A stretch of DNA of 64,000 nucleotides, from NCBI RefSeq assembly GCF_947172395.1, contig NC_069108.1, positions 5,095,068 to 5,159,067 of the forward strand, written 5' to 3'. Position numbers and translations under genes: made by a program. Source of the stretch: Bicyclus anynana. Taxonomy: Eukaryota; Arthropoda; Insecta; Lepidoptera; Nymphalidae. Shown piece after piece: positions 21,014 through 31,328 of this stretch. Numbering within the stretch: the first letter of the stretch is position 1; each line of letters begins with the position of its first letter. Below the pieces are notes generated by a model that was given only the letters and a program-made list of their open reading frames with translations, was not told the origin of the DNA and did not search any database.

Positions 21014-21390
21014 CAGTGCCGGATTTACAAATTTGCTGCCGCTGTCCTATTTTTTGCCGCCCTTTCTATTTCTAGTTACCAGTTAACCTAATTCGCAAGA
21101 ATATTAATTAATTACATTTAATTCTTTTTGTATAGGCAATGCTAGCTGGCACCGCGCGGTTTCACTTTAGGAATACTGGGATAATATATAGCGTATAGCC
21201 TTCCTCAAAAAATGCTAATGCTATCTAACACTTAAAGAATTTTTCAAATTTATACCATTAAATAAATGGTCTAAGAAGCAATGTAATGTTGTTTTTCATT
21301 ATTTCTGTAAGATATTTTTGGGTCAAATTTGCGGCCCCCTAAAAAATGCCAAATAAGCTCCAGCCTAGCCTGCTGGTAAATCCACCACTG
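21014..21390. mobile_element. hAT-type MITE, TIR CAGTG(C/G)
   Basis: Begins CAGTGCCGGATTTACAAAT and ends GCTGGTAAATCCACCACTG, which are complementary with few mismatches. It contains an eroded family B Helitron fragment (CGCGGTTTCACTTTAGG). Flanks no longer show an 8-base duplication. Confidence 0.65.
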
Positions 21391-21683
21391 TCTACCAGTT
21401 TTTTTTTCTGATTGCGTAAGTCTCGTAGGCTCAATGGGACCTCAGCTGCGTTACCAGGGGTTTTGGGAGAGAAGAAGAAGCACAGAAGCATCACCTGATA
21501 AGGCCCGAAGGCAGGCCGACCGACTCTCTTCCGTGAGACTCGGACCTCGGGGTAGAGGACCGTTCTAGAAGGGTATTTTGTTCTGAGTATTTATGGTTAA
21601 CTAGTCTACCAGAGTTTGTTCTACCTGGTACCATTACGATTGTGTTAATTCTAAACAAATATTAAACTAGAGAGCAAATAGTA

Positions 21684-21738
21684 GGGGATTTCCACCGTTA
21701 TATTATCGTCGATAAACCCACGCGATGTTCAGTTCAGT
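21684..21738 (+). promoter_or_regulatory. Compact kappaB / TATA / initiator promoter
   Basis: GGGGATTTCC (21684-21693) is a textbook NF-kappaB/Rel site. It is followed by TATATTA (21699-21705), a GATA site (CGATAA, about 21710), and a double arthropod initiator TTCAGTTCAGTT (TCAGT at 21729 and 21734). TATA-to-initiator distance is about 31 bases. The ATG of a signal-peptide exon follows at 21756. This layout is that of insect immune-induced promoters; inducibility itself is inferred. Confidence 0.7.
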
Positions 21739-21755
21739 TTATACACGAGAGCATA

Positions 21756-21831
21756 ATGAGCAAGTTTAATGTGCAGTTAGCTTTTATTATATTTTTTTTC
21801 GTTCTGAAACTGTGCAACGAGGTCGATGGCG
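21756..21831 (+). CDS. Signal-peptide first exon of an immune-type secreted protein
   Basis: ATG at 21756 opens 25 codons plus one base, then GTAAGG. The peptide MSKFNVQLAFIIFFF... is a strong secretory signal ending near EVDG. The exon ends in phase 1. I found no second exon before 31 kb; a 200-base gap at 22934-23133 could hide one. Hemolin exon 2 (acceptor 32495/32496) accepts phase 1, so this could be a distal alternative first exon of hemolin joined over a 10.7-kb intron. It could equally start an unrelated gene. Confidence 0.6.
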
Positions 21832-22933
21832 GTAAGGTTTTAATTCTTTTTTTTTGACTGTACACCTAACTCTTTGTTTGTCTGTGACGCGGCCATTATG
21901 GATTAGCGAATTAGAGCGCTGTTCTATATTTAAAATTACGTGTCTACGATCCTAGCTGTGGAATAAATTATGTACTTAATTGATTATTATGATTTGTTTT
22001 TCTTTTGTCTATTTTTGTTTACTAATTAGGACTTATTTATGGATAATAAGATAGATAATTGGCTTGTTTTCGCGTGTTTCTTACACTAATTAATTTGTTT
22101 AGTAGGTGGGTTAAATTTGTTTAGTAGGTAGGTATCTGGGTGGTAGAGTTTCCTTCGGAAAAAATTTTCAAGATTGTATTTTAAAAAACCCTTGACTAAT
22201 TAATTATTATTATTGTCTTGAAAACCGTGAGGCTTATCTATACCGCTATAGCTGCATCGCTTTGTTCCGGTCTGAAGATACTTGTGTACCTACATGGGTT
22301 CCCTGTACCTTTGTAGGTACACAAGTAATTTGCCTTTACCTACATAGGTACAGCCACATTAAATTTTCATTTAATTTTCTTTTCATTTCCATTTGTGTCA
22401 CAGGCCATCTGCTTGTTGCGACAACTACTCATCAAACCCAAATTCGTCTCACTGTTGAGCACGAGTCTCCTCTCAGAAAGAGATAAATTAGGCTAATAGT
22501 CCTCCAGGAACTATTAGGCTACGGGGCGGCGGTTCTTAAACGTTGATATGATAATAAGTAATTAAAATATTCTATAGTTTTGTAATTAAATGCGTAAATG
22601 CGTGAATGATGCAAAAGGAAACTACAATTCCATTTAGATATGTGTTAATCACAGATTAAAGAATGATACAGAATGAGTCTACAAGCCAGCGCAGTAGGGC
22701 CGGTGAAACCTATAAAAAAATGTCCCATGTCTCATCAAAGATCATCATCCTCTATATACAAACTTTTTTTATAATTTGTATTTCAAGATTTAACACTAAC
22801 AACAATTACGTAAATTAATATAATAATCAATAATTACCAATAAAAAATACTCCATCTTATTTCTTTACTTTTAGTAAAAGTAAAGTAGTTTAGATGCCAT
22901 TTATCTTGAATAATATTGAAAATTACTGATGCG
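21832..22933. other. Presumed intron of the 21756 exon
   Basis: AT-rich. A partial minus-strand SINE S1 tail is at about 22430-22500 (GAGCACGAGTCTCCTCTCAG). A T-rich/CAG acceptor-like site at 22403 leads only into SINE sequence. Confidence 0.35.
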
Positions 22934-23133
22934 NNNNNNNNNNNNNNNNNNNNNNNNNNNNNNNNNNNNNNNNNNNNNNNNNNNNNNNNNNNNNNNNNNN
23001 NNNNNNNNNNNNNNNNNNNNNNNNNNNNNNNNNNNNNNNNNNNNNNNNNNNNNNNNNNNNNNNNNNNNNNNNNNNNNNNNNNNNNNNNNNNNNNNNNNNN
23101 NNNNNNNNNNNNNNNNNNNNNNNNNNNNNNNNN
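22934..23133. other. Assembly gap of 200 N
   Basis: Exactly 200 N characters, probably a fixed-size placeholder. The true length is unknown. ORFs drawn across it are meaningless. Confidence 0.99.
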
Positions 23134-23307
23134 ATTACCAGTAGCGTGTTGAACTCAAACAAAGTTAGTCGGGAACTCCTGAACTTTTCATCATCGGAGA
23201 ATTATTGTTGAGTTTGTAACTAACCAATGGGCCTTTGTAGCCAAAAATAAAGAAATTATTATTATTATTATTATTGTGGAATATTTCTTCATCACATATT
23301 ATGAAAA

Positions 23308-23663
23308 TCTATACTTAGAATAAATCTTTAAAGGTCAATTCTGTACATGAAATAACTATCAGGGAGTGATTAGTAATCGATACTGATGCCAAAAATGCAA
23401 TCAATTTTTCGTCTGTCTGTCTATACGTTCGTTATAGAAACAGAAACTACTCGACGGATTTTAACGAAACTTGGTACAATTATTCTTCATACCCCTGAGC
23501 AGGTACTAGTATTTTCATTACGCTACGATCAATAGGAGCAGAGCAGTGAAGGGAAATGTTGGGAAAACTGGAGAAGTTACTCCATTTTTACAGCGATACT
23601 ACTGTAAGGGCTGGATTAGGTTTGGAGGTCTAAGGGCGGACGAAGTCGCAAGCGTCCGCTAGT
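23308..23663 (+). mobile_element. Non-autonomous Helitron, family C
   Basis: Starts TCTATACTTAGAATAAATC and contains ACTACTCGACGGATTTTAAC. It ends in the hairpin GCGGACGAAGTCGCAAGCGT... followed by CTAGT. A sister copy is at 26062-26426. Confidence 0.75.
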
Positions 23664-23734
23664 ACAGAATATAATTAGTTCTCAATCAAATGACCTAATA
23701 GAGATTAGGCGATGTATTTTCCAGGGCGACAGTT

Positions 23735-24090
23735 TGAACCCTCCTGATGTATCCCGCCCAGGGCACGCACCTCCACCTTCTCAGTTGTGTGCATTTTAAG
23801 AAATTTAATATCACATGTCTCAAACTGTGAAGGAAAAACAAAACAAAAAAACCTGAGAATTTTCTCATTTTTTTTTTTAAGATAATACCTAGGTATATGT
23901 CATAATATGTGGGTATCTACTGCCGTTTGCTTTTCAGAAACGTGAGAATAATTGACTGTTAATAGCGACCTTAATACTCTGCATGTGTGAAGCCTGCCAA
24001 TCTGCATTAGGTCAGCGTGGTGGACTATTGACCTAACCTAACCCCTTTCATTCTGAGAGGAGACTCGTGGTCGAGTGTTGATGATAGCTA
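23735..24090 (+). mobile_element. SINE S1, rearranged
   Basis: B-box remnant TTTGAACCC, then CACCTCCACCTTCTCAGTTG and CACATGTCTCAAACTG. After about 100 unrelated bases the 3' part resumes (GTGTGAAGCCTGCCAATC to GGAGACTCGTGG). Confidence 0.6.
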
Positions 24091-24304
24091 GTAATATAGG
24101 TAAAACACTCTATGAGGAAAATGCTCAATAATAACAGATTGTTATGTTAAATTTGCCAAGGCGGATAACACGGCTCGTTATCAGTAGAAATGTTATTGTT
24201 TATGACTTCCCCGGACTGCAGTATGTGGAGCGTTAGATTTACTATGCAGGTTATCGCTGTCACCTTTTAAATACCTACTTAACTGGATACAGTTAAGCAC
24301 ATAA

Positions 24305-24801
24305 GGGAAGATGACAGTTTTTTAAATTGTATATAAATTAAGAGTACGCTAATAGTAAAGCAATTTTGTGAAAGTAACAGGGTATCTGCGATCATTACTT
24401 TCGGAGCTACAGGGATTTAAAGGGTCAGATTTGCGGCGCTGCCGCGGATCCCTGAAAAACGCTCCATACAAAATGGTACGAACTTATGACGTCGTAGGTA
24501 AAAATGATCGTTAGATTTGTATGGGCGTTTAAACAAAATTACTAATATCTTTGTTATTTGTGCGTTTATGTTTATAGTTCATTTATTAAAAAATGTCACA
24601 TTTATTGTAAGGCAGCTAAAACTGTATGAATTTTCATCTAATTACGATAAAATATTTTTAGTAGATTTTGAAATTTTATAATCTTATTTATTTTGCAAAT
24701 ATCCAGACAATCTTTGCTTTTTATGTATAAATTAGTTAACAAGACCTTATTTACCCGAATGTATTATAAAAATCAATATATTCAAACCTAGTCTTCATCC
24801 C
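24305..24801 (+). mobile_element. 497-base MITE, TIR GGGATGATGAC (copy 3)
   Basis: Ends GGGAAGATGAC and GTCTTCATCCC have matching compensating changes, and the body is alignable with copies 1 and 2 throughout. Confidence 0.8.
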
Positions 24802-24804
24802 CAT

Positions 24805-25000
24805 TCTAATATATAAAATTCTCATGTTTTTTCCTTTACTCCTCCGAAACGGCTTTACCGATTCTTATGAAATTTTTTATGCATACCTATTCAGTAAGTC
24901 TGGGAATCGGCTATTATCTATTGTTCAAACCCCTAAGCCTTAGGATAGGGTAGGGTAGATGTAGGGTGGGAGTAGAGTAGGTCTCGGTGGGAGTAGATTA
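24805..25000 (+). mobile_element. 5' part of a Helitron, truncated by SINE sequence
   Basis: TCTAATATATAAAATTCTCA starts 4 bases after the MITE end. The body (CTCCGAAACGGCTTTACC, then GTAGGG-rich) stops near the SINE at 25012. Confidence 0.6.
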
Positions 25001-25011
25001 TGATCATCATC

Positions 25012-25315
25012 AACCATATTCGGCTCACTGCTGAGCTCGAGTCTCCTCTCAGAATGAAAGGGGTTAGCCCAATAATCCACCACGCTGGCCTAATGCGGAT
25101 TGGCAGACTTTACACACGCAGAGAGTTAAGATAATTCTCTGGTATGCAGGTTTCCTCACGATGTTTTTCCTTCACCGTTTGAGACACGAGATATTAAATT
25201 TGAAATTTACATACTTAACTAAATAGTTACAGGTGCATGCCCCAGACCGGATTCGAACCTACGCATTCCGAATCGAAGGTAGGTAGAGGTCCACTGGGTT
25301 TGGGACTCTTGAATA
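25012..25315 (-). mobile_element. SINE S1, nearly full length
   Basis: The tail end CAACCATATTCGGCTCACTG (plus strand) and the head with B box GGATTCGAACC on the complement are both present. Confidence 0.75.
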
Positions 25316-25321
25316 TAAGAT

Positions 25322-25595
25322 GTTTTAAAACGGAGGTCCTGGGTTCAATCCCCAGCTGGGCAGATTGAGATTTTCTTGATTGGTCCAGGTCGGCCGTGGC
25401 TAGTTACCACCCTACCGGCAAAGACGTACCGCCAAGCGATTTAGCGTTCCGGTACGATGTGTAGAAACCGAAAGGAGTGTGGATTTTCATCCTCCTCCTA
25501 ACAAGTTAGCCCGCTTCCATCTTAGACTGCATCATTACTTACCATCAGGTGAGATTGTAGTCAAAGGCTAACTTGTCAAGAATAAAAAAAAAATG
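25322..25595 (+). mobile_element. SINE S2, 5'-truncated
   Basis: Begins within AAACGGAGGTCCTGGGTTCA (B box), contains CCGCCAAGCGATTTAGCG, and ends GGCTAACTTGTCAAG plus an A-rich tail. Confidence 0.75.
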
Positions 25596-26061
25596 TTTTT
25601 TTTAATTATTCATCTTGTTTATCAACTGACTAATGTTTCATCGACTATAGCGTAGTCATGGGACAGTCACACTTAAATCATAGTTAAATCATCAATATAG
25701 GTAGGGATTACCTATTACCTACAGTGATTTATGTGCCTATACCTTAGCCTTTCTTGAACAATACTGTTTACCAACAAAGAAATTAGAGATGAAGGTAGAA
25801 AACGCATGTCATTTCATAACTTATTTATTTTAAATTATTATTATGTATAGTTTGTTTAATAAATGTTATATAAAATAAACTATATTATCTATTTATTCTA
25901 AGCTTATTAATCAATTTTATTTTCATTAATTGAAGAACAAATTATTGTTAGGTGTGAAATGACTAGTGATTTATACCCTCATTTTTATTTATTTATTTTA
26001 TTGATTCCCACCCGAAAATATGTAAGTATTTGGATTAGTATAGTGTGATGAGCAATGGTTG

Positions 26062-26426
26062 TCTATAAATCTGTAGAGAGGTCAATTCTGTACATGAAAT
26101 ATATTTCCAAAACTATCAGGGGGTGATTAGTGATCGATACTGATATTATTTGCGAAAAATGCAATCATCAAAATTTTTGTCTCTCTGTCTGTATGTTCGT
26201 TATAGAAACAAAAACTACTCGACGGACTTTAACGAAACTTGGTACAATTATTCTTCATACTCCTGGGCAGGTTATAGTATACTTTTCATCACGCTACGAT
26301 CAATAGGAGCAGAGCAGTGAAGGGAAATGTTGGGAAAACGGAAGTTCCTCCATTTTTACATCGATACTACTGTAAGGGCTGGATTAAAAAGTCTAAGGGC
26401 GGACGAATTTATGGGCGTCCGCTAGT
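26062..26426 (+). mobile_element. Non-autonomous Helitron, family C
   Basis: Starts TCTATAAATCTGTAGAG. The body matches 23308-23663. It ends GGGCGTCCGCTAGT. Confidence 0.75.
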
Positions 26427-27879
26427 ATTTAGAATAATATCGATATATAAAGTTTATTCGTAAAGAAAAAACCCAAAATGGCGTCTATTCCCAAAAGTCT
26501 TCGAACTTTTCATTTTCTAAAATAATATGTTCGCAACTGTACTTGGACTCGGTACTTTACTATACGAGTAAATCGGAAAATGCAAACCATATTTATATAA
26601 CAAGATCACCTGACTTTCACTTCCTGAAACGAGCTTTTTAAATTAAAGAAGCCCATTCAACATCTCGATTTTGTAAATATTTTGCTATATATCGTAGAGT
26701 ACCTAGAGTTTTTATTTATATGTCGGAGATTAGATAATAATAGTGCCATCTTATGGCGGCAGTAGGAAACGTCAAGTACTGCACTTGGGTGAGGTTTATG
26801 CCATGAAGGCCTGTACATGTGTAACATGGCCAGTTGGAATGTCGTTGGACGTTTTTAAAAGAAGAAGAAAAAGAATATGGAATATGGAATGAAAAAGTAG
26901 AACTGTCATAAGAAAAATGGGACGAACGGCCTCATGGCATAAAACTTACCGCGTTTCCATCCAATTTATTATTGTTAATTAATTGTTATTGTTAATTAAT
27001 TTTGTGATTACATTAAAGTGATTATTTTGCTATTTACTGGCAATATTATTTCCAAGATTCCATCATAGCTGACCCATACCTATTCAGTCTTTCGATATAT
27101 ATATTTATTTTATTCTTTACAAGTAAGCCCTTGACTACAATCTCATCTGATGGTAAATGAAGATGCAATCTAAGATGGAAGCGGACAAATATTTTAAAAG
27201 TAGGGTTATAATCCACACCCCTTTCGGTTTCTCCACGACATCGCACCGGAACGCTAAATCGCTTGGCGGTACGTCTTTGTCGGTTGGGTGGTAACTAGCC
27301 ACGGCCGAAGCCTCCCACCAGCCACCAAACAAAAATGTTCGAAGTCTTCATTTTGTAAAAGAAAAAGTACACGACTGTACTCGGACGCAGTATCATCATA
27401 TAAGTTTAATTTTAAGTAATATGTAAAGCTGTTTGTTTTATAAATAAATAAATAAAAAAAAAATAACATCACCTCTCTGGCTGGCTTTCATCGCCTGAAA
27501 GGGGCTTATGATTTTTTAAGCCAAAGTCAAAATTCGTTTATTTTCAAGCACAGATTAAAGAATAATAGGCAGATAGAGCGACCGGAACACGGCACAGTTA
27601 GTGATGCTGCCATTCTAAATAAAAAGGATATCCCTTATCATTAAAATTTAAAAAATACAAGGATTTTACGAAAATTTACTTAAGTGAATAAATCTAACTA
27701 AATAAAAAGAAATAAATAAAATAAAAATCCAAGTTTTTGAGTTTTAACAAGATGGCGCCCTTAAAGCAACTATGACATGACAATTGACAGCAAACGTCAA
27801 ATCGATTACTGCATTGAAAACGTCATCAATCCGCCATTATTACCCGTAATAATGTTGCATTTCTAATTTCATTTCCTTA
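26427..27879. other. Intergenic, no gene seen
   Basis: AT-rich apart from SINE S2 at 27105-27330. ATGGCGNC-type patches near 26478 and 27753 resemble dispersed repeats. Confidence 0.35.
27105..27330 (-). mobile_element. SINE S2, 5'-truncated
   Basis: On plus, TTCTTTACAAGTAAGCCCTT starts the reversed tail and the copy runs to GAAGCCTCCCACCAGCCA. The tRNA-like head is missing. Confidence 0.7.
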
Positions 27880-28460
27880 ATAAAGTGAAACGGTACTTCA
27901 CACCAGAACAGCTTCTATCGTTATATCAAGCTCAAGTTCGATCGTGTATGGAGTACTGCTCCCACTTGTGGGATGGCTCCGCCAAATACCAGCTTGCTGC
28001 TTTAGATTCAGTGGATAAACGCGCTAGAAGACTCATTGGCAATGAGGCTTTAACTGACTGTAAGCTTCAAAGCTTAGAGCATCGCCGAAAGGTTGCCTGC
28101 CTATCGGTGTTCTACAAGATATATTTCGGGGAGTGCGCTCAGGAACTGTTCGATCTTGTGCCACCTTCGCCGTTTTACCACAGGACTGCTAGGCATCGCA
28201 GAGATCTGCACCGCTACGTTGTCGAAATCCCTCGGGCGCGTACCAAGCGGTTTAGTTCCTCATTCCTTATACGCACTGCAAAGATGTGGAATGCTCTCCC
28301 AGCTTCAGTTTTCCCCACCACCTACAACATGGGTATTTTCAAGTCAAGAGTGAATAGGCATCTTCTAGGCAAGCGCGTTCCACCATAGGCTGCATCATCG
28401 CTTACCATCAGGCATGATTGCAGCTAAGCGCTTGCTTATACAAAAAAAAAAAAAAAAAAA
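27880..28460 (+). mobile_element. 5'-truncated jockey/CR1-like LINE with poly(A)
   Basis: An open frame (27885-28388) encodes the C-terminal end of a non-LTR reverse transcriptase. The recognisable blocks are YCSHLWDGSAKYQL, LDSVDKRARRLIGN, FYKIYFGECAQELF and RTAKMWNALPASVFP. A 50-base 3' UTR and 19 A residues follow. The reading frame is intact, which suggests a fairly recent insertion. The 3' UTR (TGCATCATCGCTTACCATCA) resembles the tail of SINE S2. Confidence 0.85.
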
Positions 28461-28974
28461 TTCTTAGGAGATAATGAATATTATTTCGAAAGAATTAAAG
28501 TAAATTCGTAGATTTGTATAATCAAAAACAGTTCAAAAAATATCTTCTTTTATTTCCGCCAGGGTACAATGACTGATCCTGGGCTCCATACAATTTTGGA
28601 CCATCTCCTTTAAAATCGAATACATTCTCAAGTTAGTACGACATGAAGCATTGCAAAAGTAACTTTCAATAATAATCTAGAAAAATTACGAGTTATGTTT
28701 TTAAATATTAAAAACTGTTCACAAAAACTAAAGATGGAGTATTTTTTTATTAAGTTACGTTAAGTTAAATCGTAAAATCCTCAAATCAAATCATATACTC
28801 TCTGAAATATTAGTTTGGAAAGTATGTTCATCGTAAAGCGTCAGAGGGCGCCACATGTACCTAGAGGGTAAATTTGAAAAAATAAAAAAAGTTACCCTAC
28901 TTTGGTGTTAACTATATTTTTCCGATTAAAAAGCAACGTATATTCAGGTTTTCATATAAAATATATTTTTTCAT

Positions 28975-29138
28975 GACTCTACAACGTGCAATTGCACGTT
29001 GTAGAGTCAACTTCTCCTGAGGATGCTCCGGTTTCGGGGTGAAACGTACGTAGAGAGTATTTTGCCGGACCTGGGTGACGTTGTCGCATGGGTTCGTCGA
29101 CTTTTCGCGGATGATAGCTAAATAAATAAATCATTATA
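28975..29138 (+). mobile_element. Half copy of a palindromic element
   Basis: Opens with a perfect 34-base palindrome centred on ACGTGCAATTGCACGT. It continues with CCTGAGGATGCTCCGGTTTC to AAATAAATAAATCATT, the right half of the element at 62213-62482. Its other end resumes at 29520-29575 (ATAATCATGATGAACTTCCG). Confidence 0.65.
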
Positions 29139-29519
29139 CAGGGTGATTCGGTCTTTAGTGCGGATATTTTTTTCGTGGTTCTGTAACATTAATAGAATAT
29201 AAATCTGCAAACAGTTCGATACATTTTATGTAATTTTTTTTTTAATTATGTCTCTAAAATAACAAAATAATGTACATATTATTACTAAACAAGATATATT
29301 CAGCTTAAAAGTGATCTGGTGACGTCCTTTAGGTATCAAACGAAAATAAAATAAACGCACAATAGGGTGACCCTAAAATTCTGTTCAAAAGTAAATAACT
29401 TTAGCTAACGATAATTTTGTTATTTTTGAGTTAAAAAAAAAAAGAAAAAATACGTGATCATTAAATTTTGTTTATGTACAAAATATAAAAATATCCGCAC
29501 TAAAAAAATTTTCTTCCTG
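29139..29519. mobile_element. 381-base mariner-like MITE nested in the palindromic element
   Basis: Begins CAGGGTGATTCGG and ends TTCTTCCTG, flanked by TA on both sides. Subterminal TAGTGCGGATATTTTT and its complement AAAAATATCCGCACTA are perfect inverted repeats. Confidence 0.7.
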
Positions 29520-29884
29520 TATAATCATGATGAACTTCCGCAAAGTAACGCCTGCTTCTATCCAATATATTTTTTCATTCTGTAGGCAATTTGAAATTAC
29601 AAGAAATATTCGATTAGACACGGCTAACGTAGGAGCAGCTACCTAATTAATTTAACTTAGACGAACATTTTCCGCGGATTTTCCACAGGTTTTCCCCGAC
29701 AAGTATATTAATGTATGACACGTATATAATTACATTTTCATTACCTACCTTATCTTGAATAGTTATCCTAATTTTCTTTTAATTAACCTAAAAATACGGT
29801 AAAATAAAATGTCAACTACGAGTACCTAGAGGTACCTACCTAATATTTTAAAGAGCTAAAAGTGGTATTGTATGGTGTAATCGA

Positions 29885-30175
29885 GCTGCGATAGCCCAGT
29901 GGATATGACCTCTGCCTCCGATTCCGGAGGGTGTGGGTTCGAATCCGATCGGGCGCGTGCACCTCCAACTTCTCAGTTGTGTGCATTTTAAAAAATTAAA
30001 TATCACGTGCCTCAAACGGTGAAGGAAAAACATCGTGAGGAAACCTGCACACCAGAGATTTTTCTTGATTCTCTGCGTATGCGCATTGGGCCAGCGTGGT
30101 GGACTATTAGCCTAACCCCACTAACTCCAAGAGGAGACCCGTGCTCAGAAGTGAGCCGAAATAACAAGGCTTTTA
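29885..30175 (+). mobile_element. SINE S1
   Basis: GCGATAGCCCAGTGGATATG (A box), GGTTCGAATCC (B box), the full body, and GTGAGCCGAAATAAC near the 3' end. Confidence 0.75.
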
Positions 30176-30284
30176 TTGATAAAATGGGAGCGGCATTACC
30201 AGAGGGATTGGGTGGGCGCAGAAGCATCGCCTGATGGGGCCCAAAGGCAGACCTTGGCTTAGAGACAATGGCCTAGCTACCCAG

Positions 30285-30360
30285 GGGCTAGGCCTAACCC
30301 CTCTCATTCTGAGAGGAGACTCGAGCTCAGCAGTGAGCCGAATATGGGTTGATAATGATG
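30285..30360 (+). mobile_element. SINE S1 3' fragment
   Basis: CTCTCATTCTGAGAGGAGAC through CGAATATGGGTTGATAATGA. Confidence 0.7.
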
Positions 30361-30544
30361 GTGGGGTAATCTCTGGATCTACTGAGCCGATTTTGGAAAT
30401 TCTTTTACTAATAGAAAGCCACGTTGTTTGTGAGTATCATAGGCTATATTTTATCCCCGTATTCTCACGGGAACGGGAATTACGAGTTTTCAAATGGAGA
30501 AACCGTATCCAAATCGATACACCCGCTTATGAGTAACATCATTA

Positions 30545-30830
30545 ACAACCGATATTCAGCTCACTGTTGAGCACGAGTCTCCTCTCAGAATGACCGCTGG
30601 CTCAATGCGGATTGGCAGACTTCACACACGCAGAGAATTAAGAAAATTCTCCGGTATGCAGGTTTCCTCACGATGTTTTCCTTCACCGATTGAGACACGT
30701 GATATTTAATTTCTTAAAATGCACACAACTGAATAGTTGGAGGTGCATGCCCTAGACCGGGTTCGAACCTACGTTCTCCGAATCGAAAGCAGAGGTCATA
30801 TTTACTGGGCTAATCACTACATAAAATACG
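30545..30830 (-). mobile_element. SINE S1, minus strand
   Basis: AACCGATATTCAGCTCACTG to GAACCTACGTTCTCCGAATC and GGTCATATTTACTGGGC on plus. Small deletion after CTCAGAATGA. Confidence 0.7.
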
Positions 30831-31283
30831 TCTCGAGCTAACAATATAAAAGGAAAATGTATGTACAGACGGACAGTATGATTTTGTTATTAATATTACT
30901 CGTTTCAGTGTAAAATTACATAAGCACTCAGGTACTTTTCAATATAGGTACTTATGATTTAGAAGATGACACATAACCCCTATTATATAAACGTATAGAA
31001 ACAATAATTATTCAGTTACAAGTTTTCCTCTCGCTTCAGTGGATAGGTATTGGAGCGATCATAGACAATTTTTTTTTTTTACTAATTCACATTGTTTTGT
31101 TTTCATTAAAATTTTAAATGTTGAATTTAATTTGACAATAAAATAACGAAACGGTTTATATAAAAAAAATAAAAGACAGCTTTAAGTAAATGTTTTATTA
31201 AAAAAAAAAAATTGTTTGTCTATTAATTTTTTGCTAATTAATTTTATTTACTAATCGTTTTAATTTGTAAATTAGTTTATTTC

Positions 31284-31319
31284 AATTAAATATAATTATA
31301 ATTTCTATGTGTTTCAGTT
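31284..31319 (+). promoter_or_regulatory. Proximal hemolin promoter (TATA and initiator)
   Basis: AATATAATTATAATTTC (about 31286-31302) is followed by an initiator TTCAGTTA at about 31313, 15 bases before the hemolin ATG. I see no kappaB motif in the preceding 200 bases. Confidence 0.45.
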
Positions 31320-31328
31320 ATCTACATA

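Noticed and set aside
22916..23162. ORFs of about 70-79 codons across 22934-23133
   Set aside because: They consist of N bases.
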